Positions 1 through 7,974 of a stretch of DNA of 13,440 bases are shown here, one piece after another; the first letter of the stretch is position 1, and every line of letters begins with the position of its first letter. The notes under the pieces were generated by a model. The model had not been told where the DNA came from, made no database searches, and was given only the letters and a program-made list of their open reading frames with translations. This DNA comes from Victivallales bacterium. Its GTDB lineage: Bacteria; Verrucomicrobiota; Lentisphaeria; Oligosphaerales; Lenti-02. The translations under genes were made by a program, and so were the position numbers. Location of the stretch: contig JABGQJ010000147.1 of NCBI GenBank assembly GCA_018648945.1, positions 1 to 13,440 of the forward strand, read 5' to 3'.

Positions 1-1013
1 AGGAACGCGGTGCGGGGCATCCTGGCCCGCAAGCCGAAGCTGGCAGGATCGGCAGCGCGCGCAGCAGCCTCCAGGTCGGCGGTGAGTTCGGCATAGCTGT
101 CGTATCTCTCTCCAGGCTGCCATCGCCCCATGCGGCAGACGATGCGTGCTGTCTGCTCCGAGAGCGCCCGCTCGCGTTCGCGCGGATCGGGAATGTCGGC
201 GCCGGCCTTGAGCGCGAGTGTTTCCTCCCTCGTCTTGCCTGCGAAGGGGACGGCGCCGGTCAGCATGTGGTAGAGAGTGGTGCCCAGCGCGTAGATATCC
301 GCGCGATGGTCTACGACTCCCTCTGTTGCGCATTGCTCGGGGGCCATGTAGAGAGGGCTGCCGATCGCGTTGCCCACGTGCCGGTCCTGGGTGTGTTCGC
401 TGAGGGCGATGCCGAAATCACAGATCATCACCCGGGAGGTCGGGAAGCGGTAGAGATCGCCCGGGCTGTGCGGCGGCATGCGGGTATCCCAGTGGAACTG
501 GAGGTTGTCCGGCTTGATGTCTCGGTGGGTGATGCCTTTCTCCTGTGCGCCGGCGAGGCCCAGGGCCACATCGGCCGCGATGCGCAGGGCACTGGCTTCC
601 GTGAGCTTGTGGAACCGCAGGAGAAGCCCGCCCACACTCAACTGTCCAGGCACGTACTCCATGACCAGGAAACGCCCCTGTTCGGTACTGATCATGTCGT
701 GGCAACCCACCACATTGGGGTGGTTCAGGGTTGCCAGGGTGAGTGCCTCCCGTTCCAGGCGGCTCACGAAGGCCTGGTTGCTGGCCAGCTCAACGGCGAG
801 CATTTTCACCGCCACCAGACGGTCCAGGCGCTCCTGTCGAGCCAGGAAGACAACCCCCATACCCCCTCTGCCCAGAACCGACAGAAACTCCATCCCGGGA
901 AGATGCAGATTCCGGAATTCGGGGGTGAGCGGCACCCCTGGCAGAGGGAGCCCGTTCGCCCCCTCGCCGAGTACCGCAGTCATGCCCAGTTCGGCGTGCT
1001 GTTCGGGGCCCAT
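1..1013 (-). CDS. Serine/threonine protein kinase (Hanks type), partial at window edge
   Basis: Reading the minus strand from ATG at 1013 gives 337 codons without a stop to the left edge, so the C-terminus lies outside the window. Visible kinase motifs: glycine loop GRGGMGVVF (residues 48-56), VAVK lysine (70), helix-C region LEREA (86-90), catalytic loop HRDIKPDN (163-170), DFG (199-201) and APE (224-226), with the helix-F segment DHRADIYALG following. All residues needed for phosphotransfer are present, so an active enzyme that phosphorylates Ser/Thr of unknown targets is expected. About 15 extra residues separate the catalytic-loop Asn from DFG compared with typical kinases. The segment after about residue 310 leaves the kinase core; any sensor or transmembrane part would be outside the window. 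Start choice: ATG 1013 follows GGAG, though closely; ATG 983 is in frame but has no visible ribosome binding site. It lies 125 bp downstream of pepF and probably has its own promoter. Confidence 0.9.
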   Translation of the reverse strand, partial: MGPEQHAELGMTAVLGEGANGLPLPGVPLTPEFRNLHLPGMEFLSVLGRGGMGVVFLARQERLDRLVAVKMLAVELASNQAFVSRLEREALTLATLNHPNVVGCHDMISTEQGRFLVMEYVPGQLSVGGLLLRFHKLTEASALRIAADVALGLAGAQEKGITHRDIKPDNLQFHWDTRMPPHSPGDLYRFPTSRVMICDFGIALSEHTQDRHVGNAIGSPLYMAPEQCATEGVVDHRADIYALGTTLYHMLTGAVPFAGKTREETLALKAGADIPDPRERERALSEQTARIVCRMGRWQPGERYDSYAELTADLEAAARAADPASFGLRARMPRTAF

Positions 1014-1097
1014 CAACTCCGAGTTCCGGCGGAAACCTACTGGACAGCCACGCTCAGCAGAGACTGCCGAAAGCGCACGCAACCGTCGCCGAACGGA

Positions 1098-1126
1098 ACT
1101 CTAGCAAACCGCGTGCCCCTTTGCAA
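1098..1126 (-). promoter_or_regulatory. Candidate sigma70-type promoter for the kinase gene
   Basis: On the minus strand TTGCAA (1126-1121) and TAGAGT (1103-1098) are separated by exactly 17 bp. Each box matches 4 of 6 consensus positions. It sits in the 125-bp gap between pepF and the kinase, about 85 bp upstream of the kinase start. Moderate matches of this kind also occur by chance, so this is a suggestion only. Confidence 0.3.
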
Positions 1127-1138
1127 GGCTCGGCGGGC

Positions 1139-2968
1139 TCAGCCAAGCAGCAGCTCGGCGAGTTGAGTGACGGTTCGCCCGAAGCGGGCGAAGGCCAGGC
1201 GGAAGGTCTCCGGATCGCAGAGATCCACGCCCGCTTCCCGCACCAGGTCCAGCGGATCGGCGCTGCCGCCGGCGCGCAGGAGACCAAGCAGACGATCCCT
1301 CGCCTCCGTGTCCCCCGCCAGAATACGTTCGGCGAAGATCTGGGAGGCACAGAAACTGGTGGAGTATTTGTAGACGTAGAAGTTGTAGTAGAAATGGGGG
1401 ATGCGCGCCCACTCCCAGGAGATCCGGCGGTCGGCCTGCACGGCGGGACCATGGTAGGTGGCGTTCAGTTCGTAATACTGGTCGCCGAGCCCGTCTGGGG
1501 AGAGGGGAGTGCCGGCCGCATCGAGCTCGGGGACCATCTTCTCGAATTCCCCGAACATGGTCTGCCGGTAGACCGTGCCCCGGAAGCCGTCGCAGTAGTG
1601 GTTCAGCAGGTAGGCGGAGAAGGCCGCATCGTCCCGTTTCTCGCGCAACAACCAGTCCAGCAGCAGGGCTTCGTTGGCGGTGGAGGCGATTTCGGCGATG
1701 AAGATGGGGTAGCCGGCCGTCTGCGGTGGCTGTGCATGGTTGGCCAGCCAGCTGTGCATGGAGTGCCCCAGTTCATGGGCGAGGGTGAAGACGTCGTTCA
1801 GCGTGCCCTGGTAGTTCATCAGGATGTAGGGCAGGCTGTCGTAACAGCCGCTGGAGTAGGCGCCGGAGCGCTTGCCGCGATTCTCGTTGAGATCGATCCA
1901 GCCCTTCTCGAAGGCGGTCCGCAGCACGGCCAGATACTCCTCGCCAAGGGGGGCGCAGGCCGCCAGGATCCATTCGCAGGCTTGTTCGAAGGGGACCTTC
2001 ACCTCGATCTCGGGAACAATGGGCACGTACATGTCGAACATGTCGAGCGTATCCACCCCGAGCATCTGCCGACGCAGATCGAGGTAGGCATGGAAGGCGG
2101 GCAGGGCCTCGTGATTGGCCGCGATCAGGGCCTCGTAGAGCGTCACTGGCACCTGGTCCGGGTGCAGAGCCCCGGCCAGGGCAGAATCGAAGTGCCGTAC
2201 CCGGGCCAGGTAGTTGTGCATTTTGACGTGGGTGCGAAGGGTGCAGGTGACGGTGTTCAGCACCCCCTTGTAGGTGTCGTACAGGCCTTCGAAGGCGCGT
2301 TGGCGGGTGCCTCGGTCGCGGTCTTCCATGAAGCGCAGGAAGCGCCCCTGGGACAGCTCCCGCTCTGCGCCTCCGGCATCGGCGACCGACGGGAAGGCGA
2401 GGTCGGCATTGGTCAACAGATTGTAGGCCTCGCCGGGGGCCGAGAAGATGACGCCAGCCCCCGCAAGCAGCGCTTCCTCGGCGGGGCTGAGGGTGTGTTC
2501 CTTGCGTCGGATCAGGCACTGCAGGGCATAGCGGTACTCGCTCAGCGTGTCCGACTTCACCCAACCTTGCAGGACTTCCAGGTCGTTGGCCAGCAATTCG
2601 GGCTGGGACCAGGCCAGCCGCTCGGAGAGCTGGGCGAAGGTGGCGCGGATGCGATTCTCCCGTGCCTGGTTCGTGGTGTCTCGGGTGTCCTCGTCGGCCT
2701 TCAGATGGGCGTAGACATAGATCCGCTCGGCCAATCGGTCGAGTTCGGTGTCCTTGCGGAGGAACGCGAGGACGTTCTCCTCGGAGTGGAGCGTGCCCTT
2801 CATGGCCTCCAGGGGCGCCACCGCCGCTTCGAGCGTCTGGAAGGCCTCCTCCCAGGCGTCGGCATCGGCGAAAAGCACGGCCAGATTCCACTGGGCCTCG
2901 ACGGGGGTCCCGGAGCGTTCGGGGATGCCGCCGCTGGCGGCCTCGGTTGCTGGACTGTGGAAGATCAT
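1139..2968 (-). CDS. pepF: Oligoendopeptidase F, M3 family zinc metallopeptidase
   Basis: The 609-residue protein has the usual length and layout of PepF. A helical N-terminal half (about 1-330) is followed by the catalytic zinc site HELGH (398-402, within TLAHELGHSMHSW) and a downstream glutamate ligand in FIAEIASTANE (E426 is the likely third ligand). Other family-like segments are YSSGCYDSLPYILMNYQGT just before the zinc motif and the C-terminal FYVYKYSTSF region. The family cleaves short peptides in the cytoplasm, and no signal peptide is visible, in line with a role in peptide turnover. Start ATG 2968 is preceded by GGAG (2978-2975) at 6 nt. The gene begins 18 bp after the fucosidase stop, so it is probably the last gene of that transcript. 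A tie to glycan metabolism is not obvious; co-transcription may be incidental. Family assignment is firm; substrate is unknown. Confidence 0.95.
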   Translation of the reverse strand: MIFHSPATEAASGGIPERSGTPVEAQWNLAVLFADADAWEEAFQTLEAAVAPLEAMKGTLHSEENVLAFLRKDTELDRLAERIYVYAHLKADEDTRDTTNQARENRIRATFAQLSERLAWSQPELLANDLEVLQGWVKSDTLSEYRYALQCLIRRKEHTLSPAEEALLAGAGVIFSAPGEAYNLLTNADLAFPSVADAGGAERELSQGRFLRFMEDRDRGTRQRAFEGLYDTYKGVLNTVTCTLRTHVKMHNYLARVRHFDSALAGALHPDQVPVTLYEALIAANHEALPAFHAYLDLRRQMLGVDTLDMFDMYVPIVPEIEVKVPFEQACEWILAACAPLGEEYLAVLRTAFEKGWIDLNENRGKRSGAYSSGCYDSLPYILMNYQGTLNDVFTLAHELGHSMHSWLANHAQPPQTAGYPIFIAEIASTANEALLLDWLLREKRDDAAFSAYLLNHYCDGFRGTVYRQTMFGEFEKMVPELDAAGTPLSPDGLGDQYYELNATYHGPAVQADRRISWEWARIPHFYYNFYVYKYSTSFCASQIFAERILAGDTEARDRLLGLLRAGGSADPLDLVREAGVDLCDPETFRLAFARFGRTVTQLAELLLG

Positions 2969-2974
2969 GGATGG

Positions 2975-2978
2975 CTCC
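2975..2978 (-). promoter_or_regulatory. Ribosome binding site of pepF
   Basis: GGAG on the minus strand, 6 nt before ATG 2968. It supports that start over any internal methionine and shows that pepF is translated from its own site within the 18-bp gap after the fucosidase gene. Confidence 0.6.
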
Positions 2979-2986
2979 AGAAGGGG

Positions 2987-5035
2987 CTACGCGGTTCCGT
3001 CACGGTACACATTGAGGCCGCCAAACACGGCCTGCGGAGCGTCGCTGGTCGTTGCCAACACTTCGACCCGCACGTAGCGGCCTGCTTGGGTGGCGATGGC
3101 CACCCGTTGCTCAAGGGGGTTATTGACCACATTGTCGCAGCGAAGTTCGGCGACTGGCTCGCCCCATTGGTCGGGCGTGGCAGATACATACCAGCGACAG
3201 ACCTGCACGAAGCCATCGGCTTTGCGGGTCACTTGGGGTGGCAGGTAGGCCAGCGCACCCACGGCGACGGTCTCGCCGAGGTCAATGCAGACATCCCATT
3301 CGCCCGCTGCAGTATGCCACATCGTCTGCGGATCGTCGTCAATCAGGGCATCTGCCCCAGCGGGGGGAGCCAGCACGGACCAGGCAGACTTGGCGAGCCC
3401 GAAGGTCGCACGCGCCGTGGCCCGGCCTTCGGGCACGAGCACGTCGGGGTTGTCCTCGGCCAGGACGCTGGCCATGACCACGCCGCCATCGGGCAGAGCG
3501 AACGGGGCTTCGTAGACGGGGGAGGCCGTGGTCGGCTCGGTGCCATCGAGGGTGTAGCGCACGAGGACTTCCTCGGGCGCCTCAAAGCGCATGGTGCCAT
3601 CGGCGGCCCGGTGGATGGTGGGTTCGGCAGCGAAACGGGGGGCGAGGAACAGGCCGATGCGGGAGATCAGCGGGCAGGCCTTGGCGTCCAGAATCCGGAG
3701 ACGGACGTGTTGGGCGCTGACGGGGCTGAAGCGAGCCAGGCGTTTGTAGCCGATGGTGGTGGCGGTGGCGACTTCCTGCCACTGGCCATCGACCAGCGCA
3801 TCAAAGGCCCAGGCGCGGACGCGCTGGCCGAGCCGGACGGGCTCCTGGATCAGGACTTGGTCGAAGGTGCGGGGTTCGCCCAGATCGAGGGCGAGGGTGG
3901 CGCTGCGGAGATCGTCACCGGTGGCCCAGTAGGTGTCGGGGTCGTCGGTCAGGACGTTTGCGGGGGCGTAGGCCTCGCCGCGAATCTGATCGGCAGTGGC
4001 GGTGGCGGCGGCGGTCAGGTCGTTGGCGAAGGTCTGGTCGAGGATCTGGCGGAGCGTGTGCAGGCGGGAGACGTCGGTCTCGTGAATGTGGCCGCGACGG
4101 TCGGGCGGCAGGTTGAGATGCCAGGAGCCGCTGCGCCCGACGGATTGGTAGTACATGTCTACCAGGTTGCGGACGGTGCGCACGCGGCCATCCTCGCGGG
4201 CGTGGTAGAACCAGCCGGGGCGGATAGAGACATCCACCTCGGGCGGCAACCAGACAGCGCCGTCCTCGTGCCCAGTGTTCAGCTCCTGCTGAACGGCGAA
4301 GCCGGGGCACCAGCCCTCGGTGTTCAGCGTCAGCCAAGTGGTTTCGCCGCCGGTGCCGGACTCGTTGCCGACCCAGCGGATATCGGGACCCACATCGGTG
4401 AAGATCACCGCGTCGGGCTGTAGTTCGCGGACGATGGCCCAGGTGTTCTCCCAATCGTAGTAGGTGAACTTGTCGATCGTCCGCTTCTCGTCGGCACCGC
4501 CGTAGTAGCCATCGCCGCCGTTGGCCCCGTCGTGCCAGACTTCGAAGATGGGGCCGTAGTTGGTGAGCAGCTCGCGCAGCTGGGCCCGGTAGTAGTCGAG
4601 ATACGCAGGCGTGCCGTAGTCGGCGTGGTTGCGGTCCCAGGGGGAGAGGTAGATGCCGAAGAGCAAGCCCTGGCGTTGGCAGGCGTCGGCCACCTCGCGG
4701 ACCACATCGCCCCGGCCGTTGCGCCAGGGACTGTTCTTGACCGAGTGTTCGGTGTGGGCGCTGGGCCAAAGGCAGAAGCCGTCGTGGTGCTTGCAGGTGA
4801 GGACCAGGCCGCGCATGCCTGCTTCGCGGGCCACAGTGACTACCGCGTCGGCATCGAAGTCGGTGGGGTTGAAGATCTCCGGCGACTCGTCGCCATACCC
4901 CCATTCCTTGTCGGTGAAGGTATTAGTGGTGAAATGGAGGAAGCCATAGAACTCCAACTGGTGCCAGCGCCACTGACGGGGCGAGGGAACGGGGCCGGAG
5001 GGGGCAAGTGGAGGCGTGGCGCCGGGGGGTACCAT
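2987..5035 (-). CDS. Alpha-L-fucosidase (GH29) with F5/8-type and chitobiase-C-like domains
   Basis: A 682-residue multidomain glycoside hydrolase. Residues about 22-335 form the GH29 barrel: HFTTNTF (34-40), CKHHDGFCLW (81-90), and FEVWHDG (164-170), whose Asp169 is the expected catalytic nucleophile. LPPEVDVSIRPGWFYH (263-278) holds a candidate acid/base glutamate (E266). Then come a discoidin/F5-8C-like sandwich (about 341-466), a chitobiase/hexosaminidase C-terminal-like domain with VRYTLDGTEPT (492-502), and a second F5/8C-like domain (about 548-682). GH29 enzymes release alpha-L-fucose from glycans; the pattern looks like the 1,3/1,4-acting subgroup, by inference. Notably no signal peptide is visible at the N-terminus (MVPPGATPPL). 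Start: the frame stays open to 5281, but that stretch overlaps the preceding gene and is not protein-like. ATG 5035 has AGGA 9 nt upstream and lies 28 bp after the membrane-protein stop. The alternative is a sugar hydrolase of the same fold with other specificity. Confidence 0.92.
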   Translation of the reverse strand: MVPPGATPPLAPSGPVPSPRQWRWHQLEFYGFLHFTTNTFTDKEWGYGDESPEIFNPTDFDADAVVTVAREAGMRGLVLTCKHHDGFCLWPSAHTEHSVKNSPWRNGRGDVVREVADACQRQGLLFGIYLSPWDRNHADYGTPAYLDYYRAQLRELLTNYGPIFEVWHDGANGGDGYYGGADEKRTIDKFTYYDWENTWAIVRELQPDAVIFTDVGPDIRWVGNESGTGGETTWLTLNTEGWCPGFAVQQELNTGHEDGAVWLPPEVDVSIRPGWFYHAREDGRVRTVRNLVDMYYQSVGRSGSWHLNLPPDRRGHIHETDVSRLHTLRQILDQTFANDLTAAATATADQIRGEAYAPANVLTDDPDTYWATGDDLRSATLALDLGEPRTFDQVLIQEPVRLGQRVRAWAFDALVDGQWQEVATATTIGYKRLARFSPVSAQHVRLRILDAKACPLISRIGLFLAPRFAAEPTIHRAADGTMRFEAPEEVLVRYTLDGTEPTTASPVYEAPFALPDGGVVMASVLAEDNPDVLVPEGRATARATFGLAKSAWSVLAPPAGADALIDDDPQTMWHTAAGEWDVCIDLGETVAVGALAYLPPQVTRKADGFVQVCRWYVSATPDQWGEPVAELRCDNVVNNPLEQRVAIATQAGRYVRVEVLATTSDAPQAVFGGLNVYRDGTA

Positions 5036-5063
5036 GGGAGGGCTTCCTGTTGAGAGGGCGAGG

Positions 5064-6551
5064 CTACAGCCCTTGCAGGGGCGAATGGCGCTCGGGGGAG
5101 ACGACGCAACGCCAAAGCTGCCAGCCGGAGGCCCAGGTCTTCTCAAGCAGCAGCCGAGAGTGACCTTCGGTGGCGATCGAACTGAAGGGACTGACGCCTT
5201 GCGGGTAGTAGTGGTTGTTGTCTGGCGGAACGAGCAGGTGGAGAATCTCGTCGCTCGCCTGTTCGAGGAACTCGCCCTCATGGAAATCGACCCGAGCTAC
5301 GAAGCGCTTCTCCTGCGGGTCGTGGTAGATGGCGGATGTCCGCATGCCGTACACGGCGACGCGCGAACTGGGCCAATACTGGTCGATGTAGGTGGCGATC
5401 TCTTCGGGAGGAGGGGCGCCTTCGGCAAAGCGGGCCTCTTCCCGCAGCCCTGTGCCCGGCGTCAGGTGGCTGGCTAGGAAGCCCACCACGAGCAGGCCGA
5501 CCCCGGCCAGCATGCGCGGACGGTGCCCTTGCCAGTCCGCCCCCACGAGGGAGAGCCCCACCAGGCACAACGACCCGGTGGCCAGCAGAATCCCGCAACC
5601 CACGGGGTAGAGATGGAGCGCGGAACATACGGTCCGGACTAGCACGACCGCCAGCAGCCCCAGAGTGAGGGACGATGCCGTGGTTCGCAGAGGGTGTCCT
5701 GGAGTCAGGCACAGCCCGGCCGCGAGCATGGATGCCACCACGAACCAGCCGAGCTCGAAGCCCAAGGCCCCGGTCGTAGCCTCGATCAGGTGGGTCGCCG
5801 TCCGGCCTTGCAGGGCTTGTCCCAGGCGCCCAAGTAGGAAGAAGGGCGAATCCATGACCAACCAGTTCCACAGAAGAAGCAGCGCAAGGCAGTAGCAGAA
5901 CGGCGTCCAGACCATCCACTTCAGACCGTTGCGTTCCTCCTTGGGGCCGCGCGCAGTCAGGGACACGTGTCGCGCCATGCCGCCAAGGACAGCGAAGCCA
6001 AGGGCAATGCCGCCCGGTCCGGCAAAGGCCAGCAGACCCACGTCCGCTGCCGTCAGCACCGCATCACGCAGCTCGCGGTCGCGATGCCAAAGGGCCAAGT
6101 GGTAGATTGCTGCCCCCAACAACGGGGCCAGAACCCAATTCGGGTCGGCCGTCGCCAACGCATCGAACAGCTCATGAGCCGCTGCCGCGTAGACCAGGCC
6201 GACGGCCACTGCCAGCTTCCGCTTGGGGGTGCTGGCGAGACGGAAGACGTAGACGGCTCCCCAGACCTGGCAGATGGCGGCCAGCAAGAAGCCCGGATTC
6301 AGGCCAAAGGGAGCGCAGAACACGCGCGAAGCCAGCAGCGCGAGGGTAGGCAACAGGGGGTACTCGAGCGTCCCCACCAACGCTTGCCGACCCCAGTTGT
6401 GCCCGTTCATCAGGGAGTCCACCACGGCGGAATGGGCCAGCATGGTGTCGCTGCCGCGGAAAGGAAAGGCCAGCCGTAGGACAACCAGGGCGGCGACCGC
6501 GAGCAGCCAGAGCCAGGGTTTGCGGGTGGGTTGGTTTTCAGGGGTAGTCAC
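5064..6551 (-). CDS. Multi-pass membrane protein, possible GT-C-type glycosyltransferase
   Basis: A 495-residue protein with a short charged N-terminus and about ten hydrophobic segments up to residue about 361, then a soluble C-terminal domain (about 363-495), probably periplasmic. The first segment (about 12-30) is followed by a loop with FRGSDTMLAHS (Asp35) and TLEYPLLPTLAL. A later loop has ATADPNWVLAPLLG (133-146). An acidic residue in the first outer loop, many helices and a soluble tail containing VAVYGMRTSA are the layout of polyprenyl-phosphate-sugar-dependent GT-C enzymes. I see no diagnostic family motif, so the function is inferred. It starts on GTG 6551, 13 bp after the GT2 stop, with only a weak AAAGG about 10 nt upstream, suggesting coupling to upstream translation. 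It would work with the GT2 gene in moving or extending a glycan at the membrane. The alternative is a transporter or an uncharacterised polymerase-like protein. Confidence 0.8.
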   Translation of the reverse strand: MTTPENQPTRKPWLWLLAVAALVVLRLAFPFRGSDTMLAHSAVVDSLMNGHNWGRQALVGTLEYPLLPTLALLASRVFCAPFGLNPGFLLAAICQVWGAVYVFRLASTPKRKLAVAVGLVYAAAAHELFDALATADPNWVLAPLLGAAIYHLALWHRDRELRDAVLTAADVGLLAFAGPGGIALGFAVLGGMARHVSLTARGPKEERNGLKWMVWTPFCYCLALLLLWNWLVMDSPFFLLGRLGQALQGRTATHLIEATTGALGFELGWFVVASMLAAGLCLTPGHPLRTTASSLTLGLLAVVLVRTVCSALHLYPVGCGILLATGSLCLVGLSLVGADWQGHRPRMLAGVGLLVVGFLASHLTPGTGLREEARFAEGAPPPEEIATYIDQYWPSSRVAVYGMRTSAIYHDPQEKRFVARVDFHEGEFLEQASDEILHLLVPPDNNHYYPQGVSPFSSIATEGHSRLLLEKTWASGWQLWRCVVSPERHSPLQGL

Positions 6552-6564
6552 GCCAGGGGGGCCT

Positions 6565-7974
6565 TTACTCGGCGAAGTGTTTGGTCTTTTCCCAGTGGTG
6601 CGGCTTCGTGATCAGCTGGAGGAAGCCCTTCCAGGCCCCCGCGCTAAGCATGATCCAATAAAAGGGCATCAACAAGGCGTACTTGGCCAGATGGCCCATG
6701 CCCCGCCGGATGCAGGCGATGCCACTGGTGTAGGCAAAGAAGAAGTTGCCCACGAATAGACAGAGCGCCCCCATCGCGAAGATGGGACCGGGGAAGAACT
6801 GCGAGAGCCCGATTGGGCGGAACACCAACCACATCAGCACCAACAGCCAGTAGAAGGGGCAGATCAGTTGGCTGAACACGGAGCCACCGATCAGCAGGTG
6901 GAAGTGCAGGCTGTTGCGGAAGCCGAGTTGCTTGGTCAGCCCCCAGAGATCGCGGGTGTGGACCAAGTAGGTCTGCATATACCCCTTCACCCACCGGGAT
7001 CGCTGCGGCACCCAGAAGCGGATCGTGGGGCAGGCTTGTTCCCAGGTGGTGGAGTCCAATACCCGGGTGCGCCAGCCGCGCACGAAGAGCCGCAGGCCAA
7101 GATCGCAGTCCTCGGTCACGTTGAACTCGTCCCAGCCGCCGACTTCGCGCAGGACGTCCCAACGGAAGTGGTTGGAGGTGCCACCCAGTGGAATGGGTGC
7201 CTCGTAGGCGTCCAAGCCGGGCAGACAGAGGCCAAACCAGGTGGAATATTCAGCGGTGAAAAGGCGGGTCAGCAGGTTCTTGCCGGAGTTGTAGAAACAG
7301 AGCTTGCCCTGGATGCTGGCCACGTTGTCGGGGCAGCGGTGGAAGGCGACGGCCGCCTTCTTGAGCTGGTCGGGCTCGGGCTGGTCCTCGGCATCGTAGA
7401 TCACCAGGTAGTCGAAGTCACCCTCCTGGATGGCCACGTTGCACGCCTTGGGTTTGGTGCGTGGGTGGGAAACGGGGATCGGGGTGATGACGAAGGGCGG
7501 CTCCAGGTTCAGCGCCTTGGCAGCGGTCATCGTCTCCATGTCGTCCTCCTCGATCAACAGGCGGATCTCCAGCCGGTCGATCGGGTAGTCCAGCTTGCGC
7601 AGTCCGGCGACCAGCTTGGCGACCACATCGCCCTCGTGGTACATGGGCAGGATCACGACGTAGCGAGGCCATTCCTTGCCGTTCGGCGGCTCCACCAAAT
7701 CCTCGGGCTTCAGTTTGATCTCCCGGGTTCGGCGCAGAGACGCGTCGATCAGCATGACGCGGTAGAGGGTCGAGGCCAGGAAGAACAGCGTGAATACCGC
7801 GTTGATCACCAGCAGTTCCTGCCGCCAGTCGAGCACGCCCCAGATCACGACGCCGGCCAGCAGCGACCACATGGCGATCCGCTGCCAGCGCACGAGCACG
7901 ATCGTGGCCTGCGGGAATCCACGCGGCCCATAGGGGTCGTCGCAGGTGTACTCGGTGGCATTGAAGGTGCTCAT
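6565..7974 (-). CDS. Membrane GT2 glycosyltransferase, cellulose-synthase-like / XagB-like
   Basis: A 469-residue processive-type family 2 glycosyltransferase. Two N-terminal transmembrane segments (about 33-49 and 55-76) precede a cytosolic catalytic domain. Motifs in order: EEDD (142-145), DAED (194-197, metal and nucleotide-sugar binding), TED (287-289, catalytic base) and QRSRW (324-328, the QxxRW signature). Three or four C-terminal membrane segments follow (about 357-385, 394-421, 430-455). The tail KPHHWEKTKH (457-466) matches the ending typical of XagB-like and N4-adsorption-type GT2 proteins. It should transfer sugar from a nucleotide donor onto a lipid or growing polysaccharide at the inner membrane; donor and acceptor cannot be read. 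No PilZ domain is visible. Its ATG overlaps the stop of the upstream secreted protein (ATGA, 7971-7974) and no good ribosome binding site precedes it, so translational coupling is likely. Confidence 0.92.
   Translation of the reverse strand: MSTFNATEYTCDDPYGPRGFPQATIVLVRWQRIAMWSLLAGVVIWGVLDWRQELLVINAVFTLFFLASTLYRVMLIDASLRRTREIKLKPEDLVEPPNGKEWPRYVVILPMYHEGDVVAKLVAGLRKLDYPIDRLEIRLLIEEDDMETMTAAKALNLEPPFVITPIPVSHPRTKPKACNVAIQEGDFDYLVIYDAEDQPEPDQLKKAAVAFHRCPDNVASIQGKLCFYNSGKNLLTRLFTAEYSTWFGLCLPGLDAYEAPIPLGGTSNHFRWDVLREVGGWDEFNVTEDCDLGLRLFVRGWRTRVLDSTTWEQACPTIRFWVPQRSRWVKGYMQTYLVHTRDLWGLTKQLGFRNSLHFHLLIGGSVFSQLICPFYWLLVLMWLVFRPIGLSQFFPGPIFAMGALCLFVGNFFFAYTSGIACIRRGMGHLAKYALLMPFYWIMLSAGAWKGFLQLITKPHHWEKTKHFAE

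Noticed and set aside
1121..4423. Very long plus-strand open frame (1100 codons) opposite pepF and the fucosidase
   Set aside because: It is a mirror of two genes with clear catalytic motifs, rich in Gly/Val/Gln/His as expected when GC-rich codons are read antisense, and has no recognisable domain.
5036..5281. In-frame upstream extension of the fucosidase
   Set aside because: It overlaps the 3' end of the membrane-protein gene, has low-complexity composition, and a good ATG with ribosome binding site lies at 5035.
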